This document shows positions 8,806 through 19,813 of a stretch of DNA of 64,000 nucleotides, piece by piece (positions within the stretch are counted from its first letter, which is position 1; every line of letters starts with the position of its first letter). The position numbers were made by a program, and so were the translations under genes. The notes beneath the pieces were generated by a model. It had not been told where the DNA came from and did not search any database. It worked only from the letters and a program-made list of their open reading frames with translations. Origin of the DNA: Ralstonia sp. SET104 (lineage in GTDB: Bacteria > Pseudomonadota > Gammaproteobacteria > Burkholderiales > Burkholderiaceae); NCBI RefSeq assembly GCF_003851545.1, contig NZ_BHVX01000012.1:1-64000 (forward strand), read 5' to 3'.

Positions 8806-9708
8806 GTGCCGTCTGCTCCCGTCATTTCGCCCGAAACATTCGCTCGCGTGGCCGACGCGCTGACCGTGCTCGCGCGCGCTGGCATGCCTGCGCTGGAAGC
8901 GCGCATGCTGGTCTCGCACGTGACCGGGCTGTCGCGCGTGCAACTCATCACCCAAGACAGCTACGCCATCGGCGAAGCCGCACGTGCGCAGATCAGCGAA
9001 CTCGCCACGCGCCGCCTGGCGGGCGAGCCGATGGCCTACCTGCTGGGCGAGCGTGAATTCTTCGGCCGCACGTTCAAGGTGACCCCGGCCGTACTGATCC
9101 CGCGCCCGGATACGGAACTGCTGGTCGAACAAGCGCTGGACCGCATCGAAGACTGTGATACGCCCGCCGTGCTCGACATGGGCACCGGCAGCGGCATCAT
9201 CGCTGTCAGCATCGCGCTGGCGCGACGCGACGCTCGCGTGTGGGCCACCGACGCATCGGCCGATGCGCTGGCCGTGGCGATGGACAACGCGCAAACGCTG
9301 GGCGCCACCAACCTGCATGCGGCATTGGGCGACTGGTACGGCGCGCTGGCCGAAGCCGATGCACCGCCCGCCTTCGACCTGATCGCCAGCAACCCGCCCT
9401 ACATCGCCGCCGCCGATACGCACCTCAGCCAGGGCGACCTGCGCTTTGAACCGGCCAGCGCGCTCACCGACCACAGCGACGGCCTGCGCCATCTGCGCAG
9501 CATCGTCGCCGGGGCGCCAGCACGGCTCGTTGCCGGCGGCTGGCTGCTGCTCGAACACGGTTACGACCAGGGCGAGGCCGTGCGCGCGCTGCTGAGCGGC
9601 GCCGGCTTCGCCAACGTCTTCACCGCGCAAGACCTGGCCGGCCACGACCGCTGCAGCGGCGGGCAGTGGCTGGATCAAAACGCCGGTGCGCGTTCCTCGC
9701 TAAAATAG
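8806..9708 (+). CDS. prmC: release factor glutamine methyltransferase
   Basis: PrmC methylates the Gln of the GGQ motif in RF1 and RF2 using S-adenosylmethionine. From the GTG at 8806 the product is 300 residues: an N-terminal helical domain, then a Rossmann methyltransferase with the SAM-binding loop VLDMGTGSGIIAVSIA and the diagnostic NPPY (SNPPYIAAAD) that binds the Gln side chain. The AYLLGEREFFGRTFKV segment and IPRPDTELLVE are family hallmarks. The frame is open back to 8734, but that stretch contains a terminator hairpin, so I prefer GTG 8806. grxD and ubiX follow on the same strand. Confidence 0.93.
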   Translation: MPSAPVISPETFARVADALTVLARAGMPALEARMLVSHVTGLSRVQLITQDSYAIGEAARAQISELATRRLAGEPMAYLLGEREFFGRTFKVTPAVLIPRPDTELLVEQALDRIEDCDTPAVLDMGTGSGIIAVSIALARRDARVWATDASADALAVAMDNAQTLGATNLHAALGDWYGALAEADAPPAFDLIASNPPYIAAADTHLSQGDLRFEPASALTDHSDGLRHLRSIVAGAPARLVAGGWLLLEHGYDQGEAVRALLSGAGFANVFTAQDLAGHDRCSGGQWLDQNAGARSSLK

Positions 9709-9776
9709 TCGGGTTTTCCAATGTGGATGTCAGCTCGGAAACCCGGCTGCCGCCCCTCACCAAATCGAGTCTCCCC

Positions 9777-10088
9777 ATGAGCACCACGCACGAAAAGATC
9801 GACCAGATCGTCAAAGGCCACCCTGTTGTCCTCTTCATGAAGGGCACGGCGCAATTCCCGATGTGCGGCTTCTCGGGCCGCGCCATCCAGATCCTGAAGG
9901 CCTGCGGTGTGGACCAGCCTCACACCGTCAACGTGCTGGAAGACGATGAAATCCGCCAGGGCATCAAGAATTACGCCAACTGGCCGACCATTCCGCAGCT
10001 CTACATCAAGGGCGAGTTCATCGGCGGCTCGGACATCATGATGGAGATGTACCAGAGCGGCGAACTGCAGCCGCTGCTGGCTGCCTGA
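9777..10088 (+). CDS. grxD: monothiol glutaredoxin Grx4 family
   Basis: A 103-residue monothiol glutaredoxin with the CGFS active site (Cys30 in FPMCGFSGRA), which holds a glutathione-ligated [2Fe-2S] cluster together with GSH and BolA-type partners for Fe-S trafficking. WPTIPQLYIKG and GGSDIMMEM are the conserved GSH-binding stretches. Start is the ATG giving MSTTHEKIDQI; the open frame upstream is not conserved in kind. A TAAAAT at 9701-9706 may be a -10 box. A BolA-family protein is encoded elsewhere in the window (56491-56727). Confidence 0.95.
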   Translation: MSTTHEKIDQIVKGHPVVLFMKGTAQFPMCGFSGRAIQILKACGVDQPHTVNVLEDDEIRQGIKNYANWPTIPQLYIKGEFIGGSDIMMEMYQSGELQPLLAA

Positions 10089-10107
10089 GCTACGTTCTCG
10101 TTTCAGC

Positions 10108-10731
10108 GTGACCTCTACCCTGAGCGCTACGGCCAAGACGCCCCCTGTGCGCCGCATTATCGTGGCGATTACGGGCGCGTCGGGGGCAATCTACGGCGTA
10201 CGGCTGCTGCAGGCCCTGCAGGAGATGCGTGAAACCGCGGGTGTGGAATCGCACCTGCTGATGTCGCCCGCGGGCCTGATGACCGCGCAGCACGAGCTGC
10301 AGATGGCGCGCGAAGAAGTGCAAGCGCTGGCGCACGTGGTGCACAACGTGCGTGATGTCGGCGCCACCATTGCCAGCGGCTCGTTTGGGGCCGAAGCGAT
10401 GGTGGTGGCGCCGTGCTCGATGAAAACGCTGGCGGCCGTCGCGCACGGCCTGTCGGACAACCTCATCGCCCGCGCCGCCGACGTGACCCTGAAGGAGCGC
10501 CGCCGCCTTATCCTGATGGTGCGCGAAGCGCCACTCAATCTGGCGCACCTGCGCAACATGGCGGCCGTCACCGAGATGGGCGGGATCATCTTCCCCCCGG
10601 TGCCGGGCTTCTACCAGCGCCCCAAGACGATCGACGACCTGATCGACCACACCATCGGGCGCGTGCTGGATCTGCTCGGCTTGCCGCAGACGCTAGCACC
10701 GGACTGGCCCGGACTGCACGCAGCAGACTAA
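10108..10731 (+). CDS. ubiX: flavin prenyltransferase UbiX
   Basis: A 207-residue enzyme that attaches a dimethylallyl group to FMN, making the prenyl-FMN cofactor of UbiD-type decarboxylases in ubiquinone synthesis. The N-terminal ITGASGAIYGVRLL loop binds FMN. APCSMKTLAAVAHGLSDNL and the EAPLNLAHLRNM segment match the family, as does the C-terminal FYQRPKTIDDLIDH stretch. Start is a GTG 19 bases after the grxD stop, suggesting co-transcription. It is slightly longer at the N terminus (about 15 residues) than the shortest family members. Confidence 0.94.
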   Translation: MTSTLSATAKTPPVRRIIVAITGASGAIYGVRLLQALQEMRETAGVESHLLMSPAGLMTAQHELQMAREEVQALAHVVHNVRDVGATIASGSFGAEAMVVAPCSMKTLAAVAHGLSDNLIARAADVTLKERRRLILMVREAPLNLAHLRNMAAVTEMGGIIFPPVPGFYQRPKTIDDLIDHTIGRVLDLLGLPQTLAPDWPGLHAAD

Positions 10732-10743
10732 ACAGTCACACGA

Positions 10744-10926
10744 TCAACGGTGGTGGTAGTTGAAGTACATCGACGGCCCGCCCCAGTAGCCGCCGTAGTA
10801 GGCCGGATACGCCGGTGCTGCATAGATCGGTGCCGGCGCTACGGCCACCGGTGCCGGATACACCGCACATCCTCCAAGCGTCGCGGCCGACAGGGCCAGA
10901 AGCGAGGCCAAAGCCACGATTTTCAT
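10744..10926 (-). CDS. small Tyr/Pro/Ala-rich lipoprotein
   Basis: A 60-residue predicted lipoprotein. The lipid signal ends in LGGC with Cys20 lipidated. The mature part is rich in Tyr, Pro, Ala and Gly (PAYPAYYGGYWGG) and ends in HHR. It is convergent with ubiX with 12 bases between stops. I do not recognise a family; it resembles small surface lipoproteins common in Ralstonia and Burkholderia. An AGGACG stretch a few bases before the ATG can serve as ribosome binding site. Confidence 0.6.
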   Translation of the reverse strand: MKIVALASLLALSAATLGGCAVYPAPVAVAPAPIYAAPAYPAYYGGYWGGPSMYFNYHHR

Positions 10927-11047
10927 GATTAGCGTCCTTTGGCCCCGCGAATGAGGCCATGCGGACGTTATAAGCCGGCGCGGGCGACGTCGGCGTCATG
11001 CGAGTGTAAGCGGTGTAACGGAAGACTACGAACATGTGTCCGTAAGT

Positions 11048-11770
11048 TCACTGCTTGGGCGCCGGCTTGCCTGCGGCGGGCGCGGAGGCCGCCGTGCCGG
11101 ACGCAGCATCCGGCTTGGGCGTATTCGGGTCTACTTCTGCGCGCATCTGGTCCATCACCGCGCTGGCGCGTGGCGCCCAGAGGAATTCCACGGTGCCGTT
11201 CTGCGGCTCTTCGGGAATCGCATACATCGTGATGATGGTCTGATTCCCCGCCCAGCGGGCGCGCAACGAATCCACCGTCTTGCCGGATTTCAGCTTCAGC
11301 GGCGCCTTGCCTTCCTGCGCGGGCTTGCCATAGCGATCAGACAGCGCTTGGAAGACGCGCTGCTCGGTATCCACCCCGCGCGTGGGCACGAACATGCCGG
11401 CAGTGTTGCCATCCTGGTCGATCAGCAGCACGGCTTGCGGCCCATCCATCAACTCGGGGCGCTTGGCCTGTGGCACCCCCAGCGAGCGCGTACGGCCGTG
11501 CGATTCGAGTGGGTCGGAACAGTATTCAGCGACATCCTTGCCACCATTTGCACGCACGTCCTCGCACGAGGGCAGCTTGGGCAACGGCTTGCCGAGTGGG
11601 AAAGCGTCAAGCAGCACCGCCACGTCGCCTGGGTCGCGCACAGCCTTGGCTGGCGCCGCGGCCTTGGGCGCATTCTTGGCAGGAGGTGCGGCAAACGCCA
11701 CGGGCGCGAGCAACGAGGTCGAAAAGGCAAGCGCAGCGGTGGCCGTAGCGCGTCGCGTCCAACAGGTCAT
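11048..11770 (-). CDS. exported protein of unknown function
   Basis: A 240-residue protein with an N-terminal signal peptide (TATAALAFSTSLLAPVAFA, cleavage near residue 26) and a Pro/Ala/Lys-rich segment after it and at the C terminus, so probably periplasmic. The central part has two Cys (LPSCEDVR, AEYCSDP) that could form a disulfide. I do not recognise a domain. Start is the ATG with GGAG eight bases upstream; the open frame continues 20 codons further without a signal-like sequence. It is divergent from opgG, with about 245 bases between starts. Confidence 0.6.
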   Translation of the reverse strand: MTCWTRRATATAALAFSTSLLAPVAFAAPPAKNAPKAAAPAKAVRDPGDVAVLLDAFPLGKPLPKLPSCEDVRANGGKDVAEYCSDPLESHGRTRSLGVPQAKRPELMDGPQAVLLIDQDGNTAGMFVPTRGVDTEQRVFQALSDRYGKPAQEGKAPLKLKSGKTVDSLRARWAGNQTIITMYAIPEEPQNGTVEFLWAPRASAVMDQMRAEVDPNTPKPDAASGTAASAPAAGKPAPKQ

Positions 11771-11968
11771 GCGAACTCCATGGAGGAAAGAGCCAAGAGT
11801 GTGCCATGCGAGAATCCCGGCACACGGCAAAGCGGTTCTGACTGCCGGCCAGCGGGGTACGTTCCCATCAACCGAATGGCTGATCCGCCAAAAAACGCGC
11901 GATTACACGCCGTTTGACGCGGTTATCGGCCTGACGCGGCGGGAAACATTATCAAAATGTTGCCAGTT

Positions 11969-11998
11969 TTGATCTCGTAAAGGTCCGGCGGGTAAAAT
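11969..11998 (+). promoter_or_regulatory. candidate opgG promoter
   Basis: TTGATC (11969-11974) and TAAAAT (11993-11998) lie 18 bases apart. The predicted start is near 12005, only about 11 bases before the first ATG (12016), so translation may instead begin further in, for example at the TTG 12076. Confidence 0.4.
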
Positions 11999-12015
11999 CT
12001 CGGCGGCACAGACGA

Positions 12016-13638
12016 ATGACCGGCAGGCCCGAACGTCACGTTCCTCGGGGCCCGCCGCATAGACGCGATCTCATTTTGAACATTCCCTCCGCTGTTTCCT
12101 CCCGTTCTTTGGGAGCCCGCTATGCGCGGCTGGCCGTGGGCCTGCTGGCGCTGGCGTCGGCGCATGCTGCGCTGGCCTTCGGTTTCAACGATGTGGCCCT
12201 GCGCGCAAAGCAACTGGCGACCAAGCCGTACCAGGCACCCGCCAACACCCTGCCGCGTGAATTGCGCGAGCTGCGCTACGACCAGTACCGCGAAATCCGC
12301 TTCAAGTCCGACCAGGCTTACTGGCGCCGCGACAAGCTGCCGTTCGAACTCGGCTTCTTCCACGAGGGCTCGTATTACGACCAGCCCGTGAAGATCAACG
12401 AGGTGTCGCCCGCCGGCGTGCGCGAAATCCGCTTCGACCCGCGCCTGTTCGACTATGGCCCGGTCAAACTGGACCCCAAGCAGTTGCAAAAACTCGGCTT
12501 TGCAGGCTTTCGCGTGCATTACCCGATGAACACGCCCAAGTACAAGGACGAGGTCATCGTGTTCCTGGGCGCGTCGTACTTCCGCGGCATCGGCAAGGGG
12601 CAGGTCTATGGCCTCTCGGCGCGCGGCCTGGCCATCGACACCGCGCTCAATTCGGGCGAGGAATTCCCCCGCTTCACCGATTTCTGGATCGAACGCCCTG
12701 CCGCCAACGCGAAGGAACTGACGATCTACGCGCTGCTCAATTCGCGCCGCGCCACGGGGGCGTACCGCTTCGTCATCAAGCCGGGCACCGACACGGGCGT
12801 CGAGGTGAAGGCGCAGCTCTACATGCGTGAGAACGTCAGCAAGCTGGCAATCGCCCCGCTCACCAGCATGTTCTTCTTTGGCGAAAACCAACCCGCGCCC
12901 GCGCTGGACTTCCGCCCCGAAGTGCATGACTCCGATGGCTTGTCGGTGCTCTCGGGCACAGGCGAATGGATCTGGCGCCCGCTGACGAACCCCAAGCGCC
13001 TGCTGGTCAGCTCGTTCGGGACGACCAACCCTGGCGGCTTCGGCCTCATGCAGCGCGACCGCGCGTTCGCCAATTACCAGGAGATCGGAGACCGCTACGA
13101 ACTGCGCCCGAGCGCGTGGGTCGAGCCCGTCGGCAAATGGGGCGCAGGCCGCGTGGAACTGGTGCAGATCCCGACGCCCGACGAGACCAACGACAACGTG
13201 GTCGCCTACTGGGTGCCGGAGAACCCGCCCAAGCCGCATCAGCCGTTCAATCTCGAATACCGCCTGCTGTGGCAGAAGGATGCCGACAAAAAGCCCGCAC
13301 TGGCGTGGGTCACGCAGACGCGCCGCTCGCACGGCTGGACAACCAAGCGCCCCGACGAACGCAAGCCCGACGACACGATCGCCTTCGTGGTCGACTTTGA
13401 AGGGCCTGCGCTGGCCAAGCTGGCACCGAATGCACCCGTTGAACCGGTGTTTTCGGCAGATGCCAACGGCAAGATCGAATCGATCTTCGGCCAACCCAAC
13501 ACCGCGACCGGCGGCTGGCGCGTGACCGTGCGCCTCAAGCGGGTCGACGACGATAAACCCGTCGAACTGCGCGGCTACCTGCGCAGCGGCGGCACCGGAC
13601 TCTCTGAGACGTGGAGCTACCTGTTACCTCCGGGCTGA
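12016..13638 (+). CDS. opgG: periplasmic glucan biosynthesis protein G
   Basis: OpgG (MdoG) acts in the periplasm in making or branching osmoregulated periplasmic glucans. The 540-residue frame has an N-terminal signal ([16 protein letters not shown]) and then the conserved mature domain beginning [13 protein letters not shown] and including [30 protein letters not shown] and [15 protein letters not shown]. The exact start is uncertain: ATG 12016 leaves a long N terminus before the signal, and an in-frame TTG at 12076 would give a normal signal peptide. The gene overlaps opgH, so the two are translated together. Confidence 0.92.
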   Translation: MTGRPERHVPRGPPHRRDLILNIPSAVSSRSLGARYARLAVGLLALASAHAALAFGFNDVALRAKQLATKPYQAPANTLPRELRELRYDQYREIRFKSDQAYWRRDKLPFELGFFHEGSYYDQPVKINEVSPAGVREIRFDPRLFDYGPVKLDPKQLQKLGFAGFRVHYPMNTPKYKDEVIVFLGASYFRGIGKGQVYGLSARGLAIDTALNSGEEFPRFTDFWIERPAANAKELTIYALLNSRRATGAYRFVIKPGTDTGVEVKAQLYMRENVSKLAIAPLTSMFFFGENQPAPALDFRPEVHDSDGLSVLSGTGEWIWRPLTNPKRLLVSSFGTTNPGGFGLMQRDRAFANYQEIGDRYELRPSAWVEPVGKWGAGRVELVQIPTPDETNDNVVAYWVPENPPKPHQPFNLEYRLLWQKDADKKPALAWVTQTRRSHGWTTKRPDERKPDDTIAFVVDFEGPALAKLAPNAPVEPVFSADANGKIESIFGQPNTATGGWRVTVRLKRVDDDKPVELRGYLRSGGTGLSETWSYLLPPG

Positions 13639-16199
13639 ACGTGACGACGGCCCAGACTGGCGGCGCCGCTGGCGCTGCGCCCTCCACCGGCCCCGCCACA
13701 GCGCAGGCTGTGGCCGCCCACTACCTCGAAGCGCTGCCGCTGACGGTCGATGCACGTGCGGCGCTGCTGCGCGACGCGGGCATCGCAGCCGGCGACGACG
13801 ACGCGGCTGCGCTCGCCAAACTGCATCGCGCGCTGGCCAGGCTTGACCCGGCGCAGACGGCCTCGCTCGAAGCTGATGCGCCGGCCTACGCATCTGTAGG
13901 CTCGCGCCTGGATGCCGCCTATGGCGCCACACGCGCTGATGCAGCATCGACGGAGCCCTCTGCCGAACCCGCGCCGCCGCTTGAGCACGACAGCCAGGGC
14001 CGCATCCATCTGGATACCGGCCCTACGCCCGCACGTCGCTCGATGGTGCCGTGGCCGTGGGTGCTGGGGCCGATCTGGCGCACGCGCCGCGCCATCGACC
14101 GCTGGATGCACGGCGGTAACAAACCGGTGCCGTACGAAGCGCCAGACTCGCCAGACCCGAAAGGCATCTGGCGCTTTGTCGGCGCGCGCCGCCGCCTCAC
14201 GCTGCTCACGCTGATGATCGCGCAGACCATCGCCGCCACATGGGCGATGAGCACGGTGCTGCCATATCACGGCGCCGATTGGCTCGAAGCCATCATCATC
14301 GTGCTGTTCGCGGTGCTGTTCTGCTGGGTGTCGGCGGGCTTCTGGACGGCCATCACCGGTTTCCTGCTGCTGGCCTTCCATGGCGATCGCTTCGTCATCT
14401 CACGCCGTGCCACGCCTGATGCCACGATTCCGGACGATGCGCGCACCGCCATCGTCATGCCGATCTGCAATGAGGATGTGCAGCGCGTATTCGCGGGGCT
14501 GCGCGCGACGTACGAATCGTTGCAGCGCACGGGCCATCTGGAGCACTTCGATTTCTTTGTGCTGTCGGACTCCGGCGACCCCGACATCCGCACCGCAGAA
14601 GCCGATGCATGGCTGCATATCTGCCGCGCACTCAATGGCTTCGGCCGCATTTTCTACCGCTGGCGCCGTCACCGCGTGAAGCGCAAGAGCGGCAACATCG
14701 ACGATTTCTGCCGGCGCTGGGGCGGCAAGTACCGCTACATGATCGTGCTCGACGCCGACAGCGTGATGAGCGGCGATTGCCTGACGCGTCTGGTGCAGTT
14801 GATGGAAGGTGCACCGTCCGCCGGCATCATCCAGACGGCACCGCGCGCTGCTGGCCGCGACACGCTGTATGCGCGCATCCAGCAGTTCGCCACGCGCGTG
14901 TATGGGCCGCTGTTCACGGCTGGCCTGCACTACTGGCAACTGGGTGAATCGCACTACTGGGGCCACAACGCCATCATCCGGCTGGACCCGTTCATCAAGC
15001 ACTGCGCGCTCGCGCCGATTCCGGGCAAGGGCTCGCTGGCCGGCGAGATCATGTCGCATGACTTTGTCGAAGCCGCGCTGATGCGCCGCGCCGGCTGGGC
15101 CGTGTGGATCGCCTATGACCTGGACGGCAGCTATGAAGAGATGCCGCCCAACCTGCTTGACGAGCTGGGCCGCGACCGCCGCTGGTGCCACGGCAACCTG
15201 ATGAACTTCCGCCTGTTCGGCGCGCCGGGCTTTCACCGCGTGCACCGCGCGGTGTTCATCACGGGCGTGATGGCGTATTTGTCAGCACCGCTGTGGTTCT
15301 TGTTCCTGTTGCTGTCTACCGCATTGCTGGCCAAGCACACGCTGATCGCGCCGGAGTATTTCACGCAGCCGCGCCAGCTCTTCCCGATCTGGCCGGAATG
15401 GCATCCGGAAAAGGCCGCCGCGCTGTTCTCGGCCACCGCCACTGTGCTGTTCCTGCCGAAGATTCTGAGTGTGCTGGTGCTGTGGGCGCAGGGGCCGAAG
15501 CGCTTTGGCGGGGCGATCCACCTGGCCCTGTCGATGGCGATTGAGGCTGCGTTCTCGGTGTTGGCCGCGCCGGTGCGCATGCTGTTCCACACGCGCTTCG
15601 TGACGGCCGCATTCCTCGGCTGGAAAGTGCACTGGAAATCGCCCCCGCGCGAAGACGCACAGACGCATTGGGGCGATGCCGTGCGCCGCCACGGCCTGCA
15701 TACCCTGATCGGCATCGTTTGGGCCGCTGTGGTGTATTGGCTGAACCCGAGCTTCCTGTGGTGGCTCTCGCCGGTGGTGGGCGCGCTGATCGTGTCGATC
15801 CCGCTGTCAGTGTTCTCCAGCCGCGTGAGCCTGGGCCGCCGCATGCGCCGCCTGCGGTTGTTCATGATCCCCGAGGAAGTGCGCCCGCCGCGCGAGCTGC
15901 GTGCCACGCGCAAGCACCTGCGCAACGCACCGCCGATGCCGGACTTCCGCCAAGCGGTGGTCGACCCCGTCACCAACGCGTTGATGTGCGCGATCGGTAC
16001 GACGCGCTTTCCGCATGACCGGCGTTTGATTGCGGTGCGCGAGGCTCATGTGCGCCACGCGCTGGAGGTGGGCCCCGACAAGCTCACCGGCAAGCAGAAG
16101 CTGGTGCTGCTGTCAGATCCGTTCTCGCTGTCGGCGCTGCATTTGGCGGTGTGGTCGTCACCCGCACAGCGTGCGGCGTGGGAGCCGCTGCAAAGCTGA
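13611..16199 (+). CDS. opgH: membrane glucan glucosyltransferase H
   Basis: OpgH (MdoH) polymerises glucose from UDP-glucose into the linear beta-glucan backbone and moves it across the inner membrane. The 862-residue protein has a long cytosolic N terminus, two membrane segments (about 195-250), a GT2 catalytic domain with [21 protein letters not shown] and the RRWCHGNL variant of the QxxRW motif, then further membrane helices. Start is taken as the GTG overlapping the opgG end by 28 bases; a GTG at 13641 just after the opgG stop is the alternative. A strong terminator follows, closing the opgGH operon. Confidence 0.93.
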   Translation: MELPVTSGLNVTTAQTGGAAGAAPSTGPATAQAVAAHYLEALPLTVDARAALLRDAGIAAGDDDAAALAKLHRALARLDPAQTASLEADAPAYASVGSRLDAAYGATRADAASTEPSAEPAPPLEHDSQGRIHLDTGPTPARRSMVPWPWVLGPIWRTRRAIDRWMHGGNKPVPYEAPDSPDPKGIWRFVGARRRLTLLTLMIAQTIAATWAMSTVLPYHGADWLEAIIIVLFAVLFCWVSAGFWTAITGFLLLAFHGDRFVISRRATPDATIPDDARTAIVMPICNEDVQRVFAGLRATYESLQRTGHLEHFDFFVLSDSGDPDIRTAEADAWLHICRALNGFGRIFYRWRRHRVKRKSGNIDDFCRRWGGKYRYMIVLDADSVMSGDCLTRLVQLMEGAPSAGIIQTAPRAAGRDTLYARIQQFATRVYGPLFTAGLHYWQLGESHYWGHNAIIRLDPFIKHCALAPIPGKGSLAGEIMSHDFVEAALMRRAGWAVWIAYDLDGSYEEMPPNLLDELGRDRRWCHGNLMNFRLFGAPGFHRVHRAVFITGVMAYLSAPLWFLFLLLSTALLAKHTLIAPEYFTQPRQLFPIWPEWHPEKAAALFSATATVLFLPKILSVLVLWAQGPKRFGGAIHLALSMAIEAAFSVLAAPVRMLFHTRFVTAAFLGWKVHWKSPPREDAQTHWGDAVRRHGLHTLIGIVWAAVVYWLNPSFLWWLSPVVGALIVSIPLSVFSSRVSLGRRMRRLRLFMIPEEVRPPRELRATRKHLRNAPPMPDFRQAVVDPVTNALMCAIGTTRFPHDRRLIAVREAHVRHALEVGPDKLTGKQKLVLLSDPFSLSALHLAVWSSPAQRAAWEPLQS

Positions 16200-16222
16200 A
16201 CCACGCACGGTGTGAAATACCG

Positions 16223-16255
16223 CGCCCCACCGAGGCCTTTCCGGTGGGGCGTTTT
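16223..16255 (+). terminator. rho-independent terminator of opgGH
   Basis: A perfect 10-base-pair stem, CGCCCCACCG (16223-16232) with CGGTGGGGCG (16242-16251), a nine-base loop and a following TTTT. Confidence 0.88.
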
Positions 16256-16386
16256 ACTTCCCGTTACATCCGTAGGATTTGCGTATCACCTGAAGCGCCC
16301 GGCGGTTCATAGAATGGCATCACGAACTTGGTACACGAAGTCGGCGGCACTGTAGCCTCTGCCTCGCAACCGTAAGGAGAAGCATC

Positions 16387-16698
16387 ATGAAACGCACACT
16401 GCTCGCATTCGTTCTGGGTGGCGCCGCGCTGTGCGCCTCGACGGCGGCGCTGGCGCATGTGGATGTCGGCGTGGCGATTGGCGTACCCGCGCCAGTGTAT
16501 GTGGCCCCGGCGCCCGTCTATGCGCCGCCCCCGGTGGTGTATCGTCCGGCTCCGGTTTATGCACCGGCCCCGGTGATCTACGGCGGTGGCTACTGGCGTG
16601 ATCGTGACGAGTGGCGTGAGCGCGAATGGCGCCGCCGCGAGTGGCGTGAACGTGAATGGCGCCACGACAATGGCTGGCACCGCGGCTGGGATCGCTAA
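16387..16698 (+). CDS. exported protein with Pro/Val/Tyr and Trp-Arg-Glu repeats
   Basis: A 103-residue protein with a clear signal peptide (cleavage after ALA at residue 23). The mature part has two repeat zones: a Pro/Ala/Val/Tyr zone ([25 protein letters not shown]) and a charged zone in which REW or RREW recurs (EWRERE, EWRRRE, EWRERE, EWRHD). Short proteins like this are common in Burkholderiales envelopes, but I know no function. AAGGAGAAGC directly precedes the ATG. The gene sits between two terminators, so it forms its own transcript. Confidence 0.65.
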   Translation: MKRTLLAFVLGGAALCASTAALAHVDVGVAIGVPAPVYVAPAPVYAPPPVVYRPAPVYAPAPVIYGGGYWRDRDEWREREWRRREWREREWRHDNGWHRGWDR

Positions 16699-16736
16699 GC
16701 TCAGTTGATCAGTCGCAACAGTCGCAACAGGCAAAT

Positions 16737-16767
16737 GGGCCGCTCAGATGAGCGGCCCGTTGCTTTT
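16737..16767 (+). terminator. rho-independent terminator
   Basis: GGGCCGCTC (16737-16745) pairs perfectly with GAGCGGCCC (16750-16758) across the loop AGAT, followed by GTTGCTTTT. It ends the transcript of the Trp-Arg-Glu repeat protein. A tandem nine-base duplication (GTCGCAACA, 16712-16729) lies just before it. Confidence 0.85.
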
Positions 16768-16864
16768 GTACGCCCGAATGCCTGCGCAATTCGCAAACCG
16801 ACCTATGCTGACGTAGCGGCCATCGCAACTTTGCCGCCGGCCGCCAACCATACGGGAGGACGCC

Positions 16865-17353
16865 ATGTCGATTTCCAGCACCCTCGACGGCTGCTTGCGC
16901 AGCAAAGGTTGCCTGTACGAGGTGATTCGTCATCCGCATACCCACACCAGCACGGAAACCGCGCAATCTGCCCATGTTCCGGGCGATCGTCTGGCCAAGA
17001 CGCTGCTGCTTGAAGACAAGCTCGGCTATGTTGCGGCCGTGTTGCCGTCGACATATCACCTGCACCTGTCAGAGCTGCAAAAAGAATCGGGCCGGCAGGA
17101 TCTCACGCTGGCCGATGAATCCGAGTTGCGCGAAGTCTTCCGGGACTGCGATGCGGGCGCCGTACCACCGGTGGGCATGGCCTATGGCATGCCCACCTAC
17201 ATCGACAGCAGCCTGATGACGCACGGTGACGTCTACTTCGAAGCCGGTGATCATGAAAACGTGGTGCACATGGATATGGACCAGTTCATGGCCCTGATGC
17301 GCGACGCCAAGCCCGCGCACTTCGCCTATCGCATGCAGGGCATCCTCTTCTGA
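16865..17353 (+). CDS. YbaK/EbsC-family aminoacyl-tRNA deacylase-like protein
   Basis: A 162-residue protein of the YbaK/ProX editing-domain family, whose members hydrolyse mischarged aminoacyl-tRNA (for example Cys-tRNA(Pro) or Ala-tRNA(Pro)). The pattern KGCLYEVIRHPHTHTSTETA, then AKTLLLEDKLGYVAAVLP, then PPVGMAYGMPTYID fits the fold; the G-x-x-P type loop is in the last segment. The exact tRNA specificity cannot be read from sequence. GGGAGG lies seven bases before the ATG. A CDGSH protein gene starts ten bases after the stop, so the two form a small operon. Confidence 0.8.
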   Translation: MSISSTLDGCLRSKGCLYEVIRHPHTHTSTETAQSAHVPGDRLAKTLLLEDKLGYVAAVLPSTYHLHLSELQKESGRQDLTLADESELREVFRDCDAGAVPPVGMAYGMPTYIDSSLMTHGDVYFEAGDHENVVHMDMDQFMALMRDAKPAHFAYRMQGILF

Positions 17354-17363
17354 GGAGGCCGCC

Positions 17364-17597
17364 ATGGCCGACGACGTCGTCATCACAGTCCGCAACAACG
17401 GGCCGTATCACATCAAGGGAAGCTTTCGCATCGTCACCCAGAATGGGCGCGAGTTGCCGGTGGAGGAAGGACAGGCATGGCTATGCCGCTGCGGGCACTC
17501 GTTGAACAAGCCATTCTGTGATGGCTCGCACAAGCGCGCCGAGTTCGATAGCGATCTCGACGCGCCGCCCACAGTCGAGGCGGATCGCTCGCCGTAG
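17364..17597 (+). CDS. CDGSH iron-sulfur protein
   Basis: A 77-residue protein with one complete CDGSH signature, CRCGHSLNKPFCDGSH, whose three Cys and one His bind a labile [2Fe-2S] cluster. Members act in redox or iron handling; the role of the short bacterial type is largely unknown. It follows the YbaK-type gene by ten bases with GAGGAGG upstream of the ATG, so the two are probably co-translated. Confidence 0.88.
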   Translation: MADDVVITVRNNGPYHIKGSFRIVTQNGRELPVEEGQAWLCRCGHSLNKPFCDGSHKRAEFDSDLDAPPTVEADRSP

Positions 17598-17605
17598 GCT
17601 GCATT

Positions 17606-17623
17606 GCGGGCAGCGACGCCCGC
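17606..17623. terminator. weak hairpin between convergent genes
   Basis: GCGGGC (17606-17611) pairs with GCCCGC (17618-17623) across AGCGAC in the 34-base gap between the CDGSH gene and ettA, which face each other. There is no T run on either side, so it is at most a weak terminator or an RNA-stabilising end. Confidence 0.35.
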
Positions 17624-17631
17624 CCTTCTGC

Positions 17632-19299
<1,668 letters not shown>

Positions 19300-19393
19300 A
19301 GGTAAAAGGCGGGCGTAAAAAGCGGGGAACGCGCTGAAAGAGGGAATCCGCGGAGTGTAGCAAAGCCGGGCTGCCACACCTCGCCGGTAAAAG

Positions 19394-19416
19394 AAAAGGC
19401 GCCCACCTGGGGCGCC
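19394..19416 (-). terminator. rho-independent terminator of the cyo operon
   Basis: On the minus strand GGCGCCC (19416-19410) pairs with GGGCGCC (19404-19398) across a five-base loop, followed by TTTT. It lies 29 bases after the cyoD stop and before ettA, so it separates the two transcripts. Confidence 0.82.
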
Positions 19417-19444
19417 CTTCCGATGCAGCGGAGGCTAAGCCTCG

Positions 19445-19813
19445 TTACATCGTCATCATGTTGGCGTTCATGTTGTGCATGACCCACAGCGAACCGACGA
19501 TCACAATCGCCAGGATCAACAACGTGAACAGGAAAGCCATCACGTTCCAGCGCTGGGCGGACGAGCCATCCAGGTGCAGGAAATAGATCAGGTGTACGAC
19601 GATCTGCACGACCGCCAGGGCCATCACCGTCACCAGCAGCGTCTGCTGCGAGTAACCGCCGTCCATCACCATCTTGAACGGGATGGTCGTCAGGATCACG
19701 GCCAGCACGAAGCCGATCAGGTAGCCCTTGATGGTGGCATGGCCGGCGCCGCCGGCTGCATGGCCGTGAGCGTCATCGTGCGCGACGGCGGTCGTTGCGT
19801 TGGTCTGTTCCAT
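19445..19813 (-). CDS. cyoD: cytochrome bo3 ubiquinol oxidase subunit IV
   Basis: A 122-residue small subunit with a His/Ala/Gly-rich N-terminal tail and three membrane segments (IKGYLIGFVLAVILTTIPF, VTVMALAVVQIVVHLIYFLH, WNVMAFLFTLLILAIVIVG). CyoD helps assembly of the CuB site of the bo3 oxidase. Last gene of cyoABCD; its ATG directly abuts the cyoC stop. No cyoE (haem O synthase) follows, unlike in E. coli, because a terminator closes the operon here; that function must be encoded elsewhere. Confidence 0.93.
   Translation of the reverse strand: MEQTNATTAVAHDDAHGHAAGGAGHATIKGYLIGFVLAVILTTIPFKMVMDGGYSQQTLLVTVMALAVVQIVVHLIYFLHLDGSSAQRWNVMAFLFTLLILAIVIVGSLWVMHNMNANMMTM

Noticed and set aside
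11923-13494. 523-codon minus-strand frame opposite opgG
   Set aside because: Shadow of a well-identified gene; composition is Arg/Gly/His/Val-rich as expected for antisense of high-GC coding DNA.
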